NCBI GenBank assembly: GCA_016929695.1
Contig: JAFGII010000120.1
Span: forward strand, 1-34,365
Length of the DNA: 34,365 nt
Direction: 5' to 3'
Source: Ignavibacteria bacterium
Lineage (GTDB): Bacteria > Bacteroidota > Ignavibacteria > Tepidaquicellales > Tepidaquicellaceae
Positions 24,075 to 31,535 of this stretch are shown piece after piece (positions within the stretch are counted from its first letter, which is position 1; every line of letters starts with the position of its first letter). The notes under the pieces were generated by a model. It did no database searches. It had not been told where the DNA came from and saw only the letters and a program-made list of their open reading frames with translations. The translations under genes were made by a program, and so were the position numbers.

Positions 24075-25034
24075 TCATTTTATCAAATTGATTTTTTCTT
24101 TCGGAATGCCCAGACCGTAAGATTTCGAAAATCTGGGACCTGTTGATGTTATTTCGTAGTAAAGTCTCAGATTGGCGGGCAGCGGATGTTTTCTGATTTT
24201 TTTATTCAGTTTAGAAACGGTTGAGCGGAAATTGCCGACACTGATATTCTCGAATAACGACAGTTTTTTCTTCAATGCCCTTATATTGATGTCATAGGGT
24301 TTGTAACTCTCCTCGAAATATTCGATAATCATTTCGCAGAATTCCCTCGGCATTGTATAACCCTGCACTTTCAAATCACTATCATTTTTTAAAATCTTAT
24401 TCAAAAAATACCTGTAATAGCAGAATTCAAGCGGCGAGAATTTGATAAGATTATTGTTGATGTGAATTTCGCTTTTGCTAATATTTATTACAACTTCAGG
24501 ATAAAGACTTCTTCTGAGATTTTCATTTTCGGTCTGGAGAATTTTGATTTTCGGAAGATGAGCACCGAGTTTCACCTTTGAAATCGGCGGTTTTCCCGTT
24601 TCGGGTTCGTTGCTGCGGATTAGTTCCAGCGGAAATTCCCCCGATTCCGCTATCAGTATCCAGCAAGCCTGCATTGCGGGCGTTCCGGATGCAATTGCCG
24701 CAGTTATGTTAACATTTTCGGGATTGAAGTTTTTAATCAGAAATGAAAGGAGTTTCGGATATATTTCGTTGTGGTCAACCACATCATCGAGTTCAAAATA
24801 ATGGCGTCTGACTTTTCCCGCATATTTCTTATTTTCAATTTCATTTTTTACGTAACGTGAGATGAAATCGTAATTTATATCGGGTTTGTAATAAGAAGTC
24901 CATAACAGATTTACTTCGTCAAATTTTCTGTTTTTCAGAACGGTCAGTACCGCTCCGTCATTTTTGTAGTTGAGTTTTCCCGCATCGTTTGTTCCGATGA
25001 AAGAAATTAATACCGATTTTTTATCGTTTTCCAT
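24075..25034 (-). CDS. Stand-alone RtcR-type CARF domain protein with probable winged-helix C-terminus
   Basis: In this 319-aa soluble protein, residues about 7-165 form a Rossmann-like CARF domain close to the sensor half of RtcR. It opens VLISFIGTNDAGKL, has FDEVNLLWTS after strand 2, the acidic YFELDDVVDHNEIY, and the ligand-loop motif NITAAIASGTPAMQACW (SGTPAMQ at 116-122). CARF domains bind cyclic oligoadenylates or, in RtcR, RNA ends bearing 2',3'-cyclic phosphate. There is no AAA+ sigma54 activator domain and no nuclease domain. Instead residues about 185-319 read like a DNA-binding winged helix (LIKFSPLEFCYYRYFL, later RSTVSKLNKKIRKH, as in OmpR/SARP-type wHTH). It is probably a ligand-responsive transcription factor. 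No CRISPR or rtcBA genes lie in the window. An AAGGAG-like site precedes the ATG. Confidence 0.78.
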   Translation of the reverse strand: MENDKKSVLISFIGTNDAGKLNYKNDGAVLTVLKNRKFDEVNLLWTSYYKPDINYDFISRYVKNEIENKKYAGKVRRHYFELDDVVDHNEIYPKLLSFLIKNFNPENVNITAAIASGTPAMQACWILIAESGEFPLELIRSNEPETGKPPISKVKLGAHLPKIKILQTENENLRRSLYPEVVINISKSEIHINNNLIKFSPLEFCYYRYFLNKILKNDSDLKVQGYTMPREFCEMIIEYFEESYKPYDINIRALKKKLSLFENISVGNFRSTVSKLNKKIRKHPLPANLRLYYEITSTGPRFSKSYGLGIPKEKINLIK

Positions 25035-25130
25035 TTTACATTTTCTCCTTTTATAATATAATAAAAGATTTTAAAATATGTAACATACAGGAACAGGACA
25101 ATTTTTAAATAAAAATTAAGAATAAAAAAT

Positions 25131-25247
25131 CATTTTTAACACTAAAGGCACAAAAATTTTCACTAAAAACACTAAAATTTTTAAATATTATATTTCTTTG
25201 CCTTTTTGCGTGAAATATGTAACGGAATTTTTAACCGTAAAGAGAGA
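25131..25247. repeat. Dispersed intergenic repeat, copy 2
   Basis: It shares its first thirty or so bases (CATTTTTAACACTAAAGGC onward) with 8077 and continues with AAAAACACTAAAATTT, then CTTTGCCTTTTTGCGTG, then an AACCGTAAAGAG word near 25233-25244. It lies in the gap between the divergent CARF and glucan phosphorylase genes. No coding content. Confidence 0.7.
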
Positions 25248-25322
25248 AAAAAATATATAGAAATAACGATATAGAAAAATTATCTTAAAAGTTTATAAAA
25301 TTTAAGAAACGATATATACAAC

Positions 25323-27410
25323 ATGGTAGAGATTATTAATCAGTTAAAAGAATTATCATACAACCTATACTGGTCTTTTAACAACGAATTCTTTTCAATT
25401 TTTGAGGAGATTAACAGGGGCTATTGGCGATGGAGTCAGAAAAATCCCGTTAAATTTTTAGCAACAATTAATCAGGAATATTTAATGGATGTTATAGAAA
25501 AGAGGAATTTACGGGTAAGGATTAATGCAATGTATAGAGATTTCAAGAAGTACATTAATGAGAAGGAAACTTATTTCAATAATAAATATTATACTTTTGA
25601 TTCTCCGAAAATATGCTATTTATCTGCCGAATACGGTATTGCAAAATGTCTGAAATTTTATTCCGGGGGACTTGGTACTCTGTCCGGTGACCATCTGAAG
25701 TCCGCATCGGATTTAGGTCTGCCGCTTGTTGCAGTAGGACTTGCTTATTCATTTGGATATATGCGGCAGTACATAAACAAAGATATGAGACAATCAGAAC
25801 TATATGAAACGAATGACTTCAATATGATGCCAATGACTTTACTGCTGGATGAAGATTACAGACCTTTAAAAATATGTTTAAATTTACCCGACAGGGAAGT
25901 ATATGCACAAATCTGGGAGTTGAAAATCGGACGCGTTAAATTATATTTACTCGATACTTTCGTGGATGAAAATAATGTTGAAGATAAAAGCATTACTGAT
26001 ATTCTGTACGGGGGCGGTTCAGAAAAGCGTATTCTTCAGGAAATTCTGCTTGGTATCGGCGGAATGCGAGTACTTGAATTACTTGGTATTGAAGCGAAAG
26101 CATTTCATATCAATGAAGGACATTCGGCTTTTCTGGTATTTGAAAGAATCAAGAATATAATGAATAAATTCAAAATCGAATTCGACGAGGCGAAAGATAT
26201 TTGCTATTATTCTAATATATTTACAACACATACTCCCGTTCCCGCAGGAATTGACATTTTTCCGAGATATCTGATGGAAAAATATTTCACTCATTATGCT
26301 GAAAATGAACTTGATGTCCCGTTCGACCGCCTGTTCCGTGAAGGCGATCTAAACAACAACGGGCACGATAAGTTCAATATGGCGATGCTGGCGATTAATA
26401 ATTCTAATTTCGTCAATGCCGTAAGTAAACTTCACGGCGTTATTGCAAGAAAAATGTGGTCTTTGCCTCCGGAACGCTCGCAGATTGCTTCTATCACTAA
26501 CGGCGTCCATATTAAGACCTATATGTCTATGCACTCGGAAAAATTGTATATAAAATATTTCGGAAAGGGATGGTTTAAAAATCAGAATGTCTGGAGTAGA
26601 GTGACTGAAATTCCGGAAGACGAAATTTGGAAGACAAGAAACAGGAACAGAAAATCACTTGTAAACTATGTCAGGGAACGAATTGCGGATAAATTAAAAC
26701 TGGTAAAAGAACCTGAAGAAAAAATTACGGATGTGGAAAACCTGCTTGATGAAAATGCGCTTACAATCGGATTTGCAAGACGCTTTGCTACGTATAAAAG
26801 AGGAAATCTGATTTTCAGAAATCCCGAACGGCTGAAAAAACTTATTACAAACACCGACAGAAAAATTCAGTTCATATTTTCAGGTAAAGCACATCCGCAG
26901 GATGAAGGCGGCAAGAATCTTATTGCTGAAATTATTTCTTATTCTGAAGATAAAAAATTCAAGAACAAACTTGTCTTTGTAGAGAATTATGATGTTGACG
27001 TGGCAAAATATTTAGTTTCGGGCTGCGATATCTGGCTGAATAATCCCCGCAGACCGCTGGAAGCATCGGGAACAAGCGGTATGAAAACTGTTGCGAACTT
27101 CGGTCTGAATTTTAGTATTCTTGACGGATGGTGGATTGAAGGACATTCAAAGGATTCCGGCTGGAGTATAAGCAGTCCTGAAAATTATGAGTCCCTCCCT
27201 CAGGAAGAAGTTGACAGAATCGAATCCGAATCGTTGTATGATATTCTTGAAAAGGAAATTATTCCGATGTTCTATAAACGAAATGACAAGAACGTTCCGG
27301 TTGAATGGATTAAGAAAGTTAGATCATCCGTCGGTTTGCTGGCTCCGGTTTTCAATACTGAAAGAATGGTGAAAGAATATAATGAATTGTTTTATATGAA
27401 AGTAAGGTAA
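25323..27410 (+). CDS. glgP: Alpha-glucan (glycogen) phosphorylase, GT35
   Basis: Predicted to release glucose-1-phosphate from glycogen or maltodextrin in the cytoplasm. The 695-aa protein belongs to the shorter, divergent phosphorylase group (TIGR02094 type). The N-terminal DUF3417-like start is NLYWSFNNEFFSIFEEI with YWRWSQKNPVKFL. The GT35 core has YLSAEYGIAKCLKFYSGGLG, AFHINEGHSAF, FTTHTPVPAGID and HGVIARKMW, with TNGVHIKTY shortly after. GFARRFATYKRG marks the C-terminal domain start. The PLP Lys588 lies in EASGTSGMKTVANFG. It is about 150 residues shorter than classical glycogen phosphorylases and lacks their N-terminal regulatory region, so allosteric control of the muscle type is not expected. 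The start at 25323 gives the conserved N-terminus intact. Confidence 0.93.
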   Translation: MVEIINQLKELSYNLYWSFNNEFFSIFEEINRGYWRWSQKNPVKFLATINQEYLMDVIEKRNLRVRINAMYRDFKKYINEKETYFNNKYYTFDSPKICYLSAEYGIAKCLKFYSGGLGTLSGDHLKSASDLGLPLVAVGLAYSFGYMRQYINKDMRQSELYETNDFNMMPMTLLLDEDYRPLKICLNLPDREVYAQIWELKIGRVKLYLLDTFVDENNVEDKSITDILYGGGSEKRILQEILLGIGGMRVLELLGIEAKAFHINEGHSAFLVFERIKNIMNKFKIEFDEAKDICYYSNIFTTHTPVPAGIDIFPRYLMEKYFTHYAENELDVPFDRLFREGDLNNNGHDKFNMAMLAINNSNFVNAVSKLHGVIARKMWSLPPERSQIASITNGVHIKTYMSMHSEKLYIKYFGKGWFKNQNVWSRVTEIPEDEIWKTRNRNRKSLVNYVRERIADKLKLVKEPEEKITDVENLLDENALTIGFARRFATYKRGNLIFRNPERLKKLITNTDRKIQFIFSGKAHPQDEGGKNLIAEIISYSEDKKFKNKLVFVENYDVDVAKYLVSGCDIWLNNPRRPLEASGTSGMKTVANFGLNFSILDGWWIEGHSKDSGWSISSPENYESLPQEEVDRIESESLYDILEKEIIPMFYKRNDKNVPVEWIKKVRSSVGLLAPVFNTERMVKEYNELFYMKVR

Positions 27411-27496
27411 CAAATTCAATTATAAATATTAAATTATAATTTGATTGATTAAGTGAATAAATTATTCAATATAATTAATTTTAAAATATAACTATT

Positions 27497-28447
27497 ATGG
27501 AAAAAGTATTAGTAATAGGGGCATCCGGACAAATCGGTTCTGAATTAACAATGTCTTTAAGGAATGTTTACGGCAATGAAAATGTTTTTGCTACAGATAT
27601 TAAACAACCGCCGCAGGATGTTCTGGAATCAGGTCCTTTTCAGATTCTTGATGCGATGAATGATAAGGAATTAATTCATTATGTTATTCGGCATAAAATC
27701 TCGCAGGTGTATCATCTTGCCGCAGTTCTGTCCGGCAATGCGGAAAAAATTCCGCTTCAGGCATGGGAAATAAATATGAAAAGTTTGTTAATCATTCTTG
27801 ATTTAGCCAAAGAGACTAGTCTGAAGAGATTATTCTGGCCGAGTTCAATTGCCGTTTTCGGGCATTCAACTCCAAAAAATAATACACCACAGTTGACAGT
27901 AACGGAACCAAATACGGTTTACGGAATAAGCAAACTTGCAGGCGAGAGATGGTGTGAATATTATTTCAATAAATATAAAGTTGACGTAAGAAGCATTAGA
28001 TATCCCGGACTAATAAGTTACAAAACTGAAGCGGGCGGCGGGACAACAGATTATGCAGTGGAAATTTATTATGAAGCAATTAAGAATAAAAATTACGAAT
28101 GTTTTTTAAAAGAAGATGCAACCCTGCCGATGATGTTTATGCCTGATGCAATTGAGGCAACAATCAAATTAATGGAATGTGAATCTTCGAAAATAAAAAT
28201 CCGTTCAAGTTATAATCTTGCTTCGATAAGTTTTAGTCCGGCGGAGATTGCTACTGAAATTAAAAGGCACATACGAGATTTTAAAATTACGTATAAACCG
28301 GATTTCCGGCAGCAGATAGCAGAATCATGGCCTCAAAGTATTGATGATAGTGCAGCACAGGCGGACTGGGGCTGGAAGTATAAGTATGGCTTAAGTGAAA
28401 TGACTAAGATTATGCTTGAGGAAATTAGGAAAAAATTCAGGAATTAA
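27497..28447 (+). CDS. tdh: SDR-type L-threonine 3-dehydrogenase
   Basis: Predicted to oxidise L-threonine with NAD to 2-amino-3-ketobutyrate, which is then cleaved to glycine and acetyl-CoA or lost as aminoacetone. The 316-aa protein is an extended SDR: NAD-binding GASGQIG at 8-14, an Asp ending strand 2 (ATDIKQPP), and catalytic Tyr142 and Lys146 in VYGISK with a Ser in WPSSIAVFG. The substrate-binding segment YPGLISYKTEAGGGTTDYAV followed by LPMMFMPDA is specific to the UDP-galactose-epimerase-like threonine dehydrogenases known from Flavobacterium and Cytophaga. This makes it much better than a generic epimerase call. A Kbl partner is not in the window. It sits 86 nt after glgP, transcribed the same way. 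Confidence 0.9.
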   Translation: MEKVLVIGASGQIGSELTMSLRNVYGNENVFATDIKQPPQDVLESGPFQILDAMNDKELIHYVIRHKISQVYHLAAVLSGNAEKIPLQAWEINMKSLLIILDLAKETSLKRLFWPSSIAVFGHSTPKNNTPQLTVTEPNTVYGISKLAGERWCEYYFNKYKVDVRSIRYPGLISYKTEAGGGTTDYAVEIYYEAIKNKNYECFLKEDATLPMMFMPDAIEATIKLMECESSKIKIRSSYNLASISFSPAEIATEIKRHIRDFKITYKPDFRQQIAESWPQSIDDSAAQADWGWKYKYGLSEMTKIMLEEIRKKFRN

Positions 28448-28560
28448 AAAAACACTCAATCTCATGGAGTTAAGTTTCTTTACTAAATTCCTGTTTTAAA
28501 ATCAGAATATTTCGTGAGGAGGTTTATACCGAGACTTTCCCAGTTATTTGATTATATTCC

Positions 28561-28596
28561 CTCATCCGACGAAAGTAAAGATTATCATCGGATGAG
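28561..28596. repeat. CTCATCCGA hairpin, copy 3, between convergent genes
   Basis: CTCATCCGA (28561-28569) pairs perfectly with TCGGATGAG (28588-28596) around an 18-nt loop. It lies between the converging ends of tdh and the NfeD gene and is followed by an A-rich stretch. It may serve as a terminator as well as being a member of the dispersed hairpin family. A more degenerate relative lies at 148-179, CTCATC/GATGAG. Confidence 0.65.
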
Positions 28597-28610
28597 AGAA
28601 AAAATCTTTA

Positions 28611-29084
28611 TCAATTATTATTTATAACAGGTTTAACTTTTAAAGTGATATTATCGCTTCCAATAATTTCCACGACTGTACCTGCTTTTATAACTTCTTC
28701 TGCTTCTGCTTTCCAGGATGTTCCTCTGAATTCAACTTTGCCTTTCAGTTCTCCCGGGATAATGTCGATTGTAACAGTTGCTTTTTTTCCGCGTATATCC
28801 TGGATATATTCATCGAGTTTCCTGTCATCTTTCGGCTCGAAAGTCTTTTCTTTTCCTCTGAAGATATTTTTACTTTTTTTTCTGAATAGTATTAAAGACA
28901 GGAGAGAAACTACTACAAAAATTGACAGTTGGAATGTCATATTTTCAAGTCCGAGAAGAGTTGCAATGGCTACCGCCCAGGCTCCTATACCGAAGAAAAA
29001 TATGATAAATCCGGGTACTGCCATTTCCATAAGAAAGAAGACTACTCCTGCTATAAACCAAACAACAGCTGAAAATCCTTCCAT
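28611..29084 (-). CDS. NfeD-family membrane protein (short form)
   Basis: In this 157-aa protein, residues 1-75 contain three hydrophobic segments with glycine-rich GVVFFLMEMAVPGFIIFFFGIGAW, the NfeD1b-type membrane anchor. Residues about 92-155 form the OB-fold NfeD domain (GKKATVTIDIIPGELKGKV, WKAEAEEVIKAGTVVEIIG). There is no N-terminal ClpP-like serine protease, so it is the short partner form. NfeD proteins pair with SPFH proteins and are thought to organise membrane microdomains. Here the SPFH gene lies immediately upstream with a 7-nt gap, the standard operon. Confidence 0.92.
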   Translation of the reverse strand: MEGFSAVVWFIAGVVFFLMEMAVPGFIIFFFGIGAWAVAIATLLGLENMTFQLSIFVVVSLLSLILFRKKSKNIFRGKEKTFEPKDDRKLDEYIQDIRGKKATVTIDIIPGELKGKVEFRGTSWKAEAEEVIKAGTVVEIIGSDNITLKVKPVINNN

Positions 29085-29091
29085 AGTTTTA

Positions 29092-30042
29092 TTATTTTTG
29101 TTTTATGTACGGTTGATTAGGAGGATTTTGTTTACTTGTTTCCGTAAATACCTTACCGATTGATGCAACCATAGCGGCAACATTCGATAAATCAGACGGA
29201 ATTATCATCGTATTGTTTGTTCTCGCAAGTTTCCCGAATTCGAGCAGGTATGCTTCGGCAATTCTCAGATTAACCGCATTCAGACCGCCTTCCTTATTGA
29301 TTGCATCGGCAATTTCACGGATACCCCAGGCAGTTGCTTTTGCGACTCTTTCAATTTCCTGTCCCCGTCCTTCGGCTTCATTAATTCTTTTCATTTTCTC
29401 ACCTTCGGATTTTGCGATTGCTTCCTGCTTATCACCTTCCGCACGATTGATTTTTGCCTGCTTATCACCTTCGGATTCTGCAATTAATGCACGTTTCTCA
29501 CGTTCAGCTCTCATTTGCTTCTCCATAGCATCTTTAATACTAACGGGAGGAAGTATGTTTTTTATTTCGTGACGGGTTACTTTTATTCCCCAGGGATCGG
29601 AGGCTTTATCAACCGCTGTTACAATCTCTAAGTTTACTTTTTCCCTTTCTTCAAAAGTTCGGTCAAGTTCAATTTTGCCTATTTCACTCCTCATTGTAGT
29701 CTGGGCTAACTGAGTCGTGCCGAATATATAGTTGCTGATTCCATAAGATGCTTTTACCGGGTCAACTACCTGTAAATACAATATCCCATCAACTTCTACC
29801 TGAATATTATCTTTAGTAATACAGGTTTGAGGCGGAACATCCACTACCATTTCTTTAAGTGAATGTTTATATGCAACTTTATCAATGAAGGGAACCAGAA
29901 TGTGAAATCCTGCTTCCAGAGTCGCATGATACTTTCCTAATCTTTCGATTATGAAAACCGTTCTTTGGGGTACTACCCGGGCGGTTTTCAATAATACGAT
30001 AAATAAGAAAATTATTAGAACTACAATTATTATTGATGCCAT
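29092..30042 (-). CDS. qmcA: SPFH/Band 7 (stomatin/QmcA-like) membrane protein
   Basis: In this 316-aa protein an N-terminal membrane helix (residues 2-18) is followed by the Band 7 domain (about 22-190): VVPQRTVFIIERLGKYHATLEAG, VPFIDKVAYKHSLKE, PPQTCITKDNIQVEVDGIL, YGISNYIFGTTQLAQTTMRSEIG and WGIKVTRHEIKNI. It continues into an Ala/Glu/Lys coiled coil with the repeated AEGDKQ/SEGDKQ/SEGEKM units, and a C-terminal oligomerisation region. This is the paraslipin/QmcA type that forms large membrane rings and partners NfeD. First gene of the two-gene operon. Its upstream 280 nt are AT-rich, with nothing I can name. Confidence 0.93.
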   Translation of the reverse strand: MASIIIVVLIIFLFIVLLKTARVVPQRTVFIIERLGKYHATLEAGFHILVPFIDKVAYKHSLKEMVVDVPPQTCITKDNIQVEVDGILYLQVVDPVKASYGISNYIFGTTQLAQTTMRSEIGKIELDRTFEEREKVNLEIVTAVDKASDPWGIKVTRHEIKNILPPVSIKDAMEKQMRAEREKRALIAESEGDKQAKINRAEGDKQEAIAKSEGEKMKRINEAEGRGQEIERVAKATAWGIREIADAINKEGGLNAVNLRIAEAYLLEFGKLARTNNTMIIPSDLSNVAAMVASIGKVFTETSKQNPPNQPYIKQK

Positions 30043-30322
30043 AATGATTAGGGTTTAGTTAATAAATTATCCAATCTTTAATTAATTTACACTGCAATAT
30101 AATAAATAATTTAAATAAATTCATTGCAAGTATTTTGGTTTAGATTGCAGTTGGAAAGTCAGGTTTCAGCAAGAATTACACAAAGTCAATTATAAATCTA
30201 TATTAACAAAAAAAAGAAAAGAAGTAAAAAAGAAAGAAAATTACTACTGTTATTAATTTAAATTTTGTCTAATTTTTTCGAGTTAGAGCAGACCTGAAAT
30301 AAAATTAAAATCGAATATAAAT

Positions 30323-31102
30323 ATGAATAATATCAAAACTTCATTTGAGAACCTGACCTGTACAATTATTTTAGATAATTCCGTAAAGAGGAATGCATTA
30401 TCCGATGATATGCTGCTGGAAATTCTTGATGTGATGAAAAAATTTAAATCCAGAAAAGCAAGATGCTTGATAATCAGGGCAGAGAGAGGTGCAAAAGTTT
30501 TTTCAGCGGGTTATGATATTTCAGAACTTGCAGGGGGTAACAGAGACATCCGGATACATAACAATCCGCTTGAAAAAGTAATTCGAATGATTGAATATTT
30601 TCCCGCACCTGTTATAGCAATGATGGAAGGGAGTGTATGGGGTGAAGCCTGTGAACTTGTATTCACCTGCGATATTTTAATCGGAACTTCCGATACTACT
30701 TTCGCAATAACACCCTCGAGACTGGGAGTGCCTTACAGTACGACCGGTATTAATCATTTTCTTAGTATGATAAGTATCGGAATTGTAAAAGAAATGTTTT
30801 TTACGGCGGAACCTGTTAATGCCGAAAGGGCTTATATGCTCGGTATTCTGAATCATATTGTTTCCCGTGAAGAAATTGAAAATTTTACTTACGAACTGGG
30901 AAATATAATTGTTAAGAATTCGCCGCTTACCATATCGGTAATAAAAGAACAGTTGAGATTATTATCACAAGCTAATCTAATGACTAAAGAAACACTGAAA
31001 CGAATACAAGAATTAAGAAACACGGTCTTTGAAAGTGAGGATTACCGTGAAGGAATAAATGCTTTTTTGGAAAAGAGAGAACCTGAATTTAAAAGGAAAT
31101 AA
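30323..31102 (+). CDS. scpB: Methylmalonyl-CoA decarboxylase-like crotonase (ScpB/YgfG type)
   Basis: Predicted to decarboxylate (R/S)-methylmalonyl-CoA to propionyl-CoA. At 259 aa it has nearly the length of E. coli ScpB (261) and follows it closely: KVFSAGYDISEL (oxyanion-hole segment), RMIEYFPAPVIAMMEGSVWGEACELV, TPSRLGVPYSTTGI with Tyr138 where the E. coli enzyme has an active-site Tyr, and a C-terminal EDYREGINAFLEKREPEF. One difference: the residue after SAG is Tyr64, where E. coli has His. The usual Glu pair of enoyl-CoA hydratases is absent, which supports decarboxylase over hydratase. Immediately followed, with TAA abutting ATG, by the zinc-ribbon gene. Confidence 0.9.
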   Translation: MNNIKTSFENLTCTIILDNSVKRNALSDDMLLEILDVMKKFKSRKARCLIIRAERGAKVFSAGYDISELAGGNRDIRIHNNPLEKVIRMIEYFPAPVIAMMEGSVWGEACELVFTCDILIGTSDTTFAITPSRLGVPYSTTGINHFLSMISIGIVKEMFFTAEPVNAERAYMLGILNHIVSREEIENFTYELGNIIVKNSPLTISVIKEQLRLLSQANLMTKETLKRIQELRNTVFESEDYREGINAFLEKREPEFKRK

Positions 31103-31318
31103 ATGATATTCATATTCGGATTCGGACATCAGACGGAATCAGACAGTGGTATCAGGGAAGAACTTTACTGCCCTTCCTGCCGGCGCAATGCAATAATAAA
31201 AATTATAATAATAAAGAAATGGATTACATTTTTCTTTTTACCGGTCTTTTCTTACAGTAAGAAAAGATTTCGCGTATGTGAATCCTGCGGTTATTCCGCA
31301 GAAATGCAAAAGGAATAA
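31103..31318 (+). CDS. Small zinc-ribbon protein
   Basis: This 71-aa protein has two Cys pairs, YCPSC (about 23-27) and CESCG (about 59-63), separated by a hydrophobic stretch with KKWITFFFLPVFSYSKKRFRV. This is the layout of the zinc_ribbon_15-type family, in which the ribbon flanks a conserved W-x-T-x-F-F-x-I/L-P segment. Function unknown. The ATG abuts the scpB stop codon, so translation is very likely coupled; scpB neighbours of this kind are not a pathway I recognise. Confidence 0.8.
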   Translation: MIFIFGFGHQTESDSGIREELYCPSCRRNAIIKIIIIKKWITFFFLPVFSYSKKRFRVCESCGYSAEMQKE

Positions 31319-31339
31319 TTTTACTGCCGGTGATTGTTT

Positions 31340-31450
31340 ATTGGTGGTTAGTTATTAATGGTTGATGTTAGTAATTAGATGTCATTGATTATGAGTAATT
31401 CTGTTTTCCGCTTTCTGCCTTCTGATTTCTGTCTCCTGCCACTTTTCCTT
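31340..31450. repeat. 11-nt- and 7-nt-phased degenerate tracts
   Basis: Words of the form TTRGTTATTRA recur about every 11 nt over 31341-31395. A tract of TTTCTGC, CTTCTGA, TTTCTGT, CTCCTGC units on a 7-nt period follows at about 31411-31440. The gap lies upstream of the S8 protease gene and shows no coding potential. Confidence 0.5.
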
Positions 31451-31535
31451 TAATCTAAACTGTTCAAATTTTTAACTTTATTAATTAATTTCAGAAATGT
31501 AGATTATATAAATTTTAAAAAATTAATTAAGCAGT

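Noticed and set aside
24075-25034. Part of a CRISPR-Cas type III locus
   Set aside because: The CARF protein lacks a nuclease domain, no direct-repeat array with regular spacers and no cas genes are visible in the window.
27497-28447. Generic UDP-glucose 4-epimerase
   Set aside because: The GLISYKTEAGGGTTDYAV and LPMMFMPDA segments are specific to SDR threonine dehydrogenases.
28645-29163. 172-aa plus-strand open frame
   Set aside because: Antisense to the NfeD gene; no recognisable domain and Ser/Pro/Phe-rich shadow composition.
30323-31102. Enoyl-CoA hydratase
   Set aside because: The hydratase Glu pair is absent and the sequence follows ScpB (YgfG) along its whole length.
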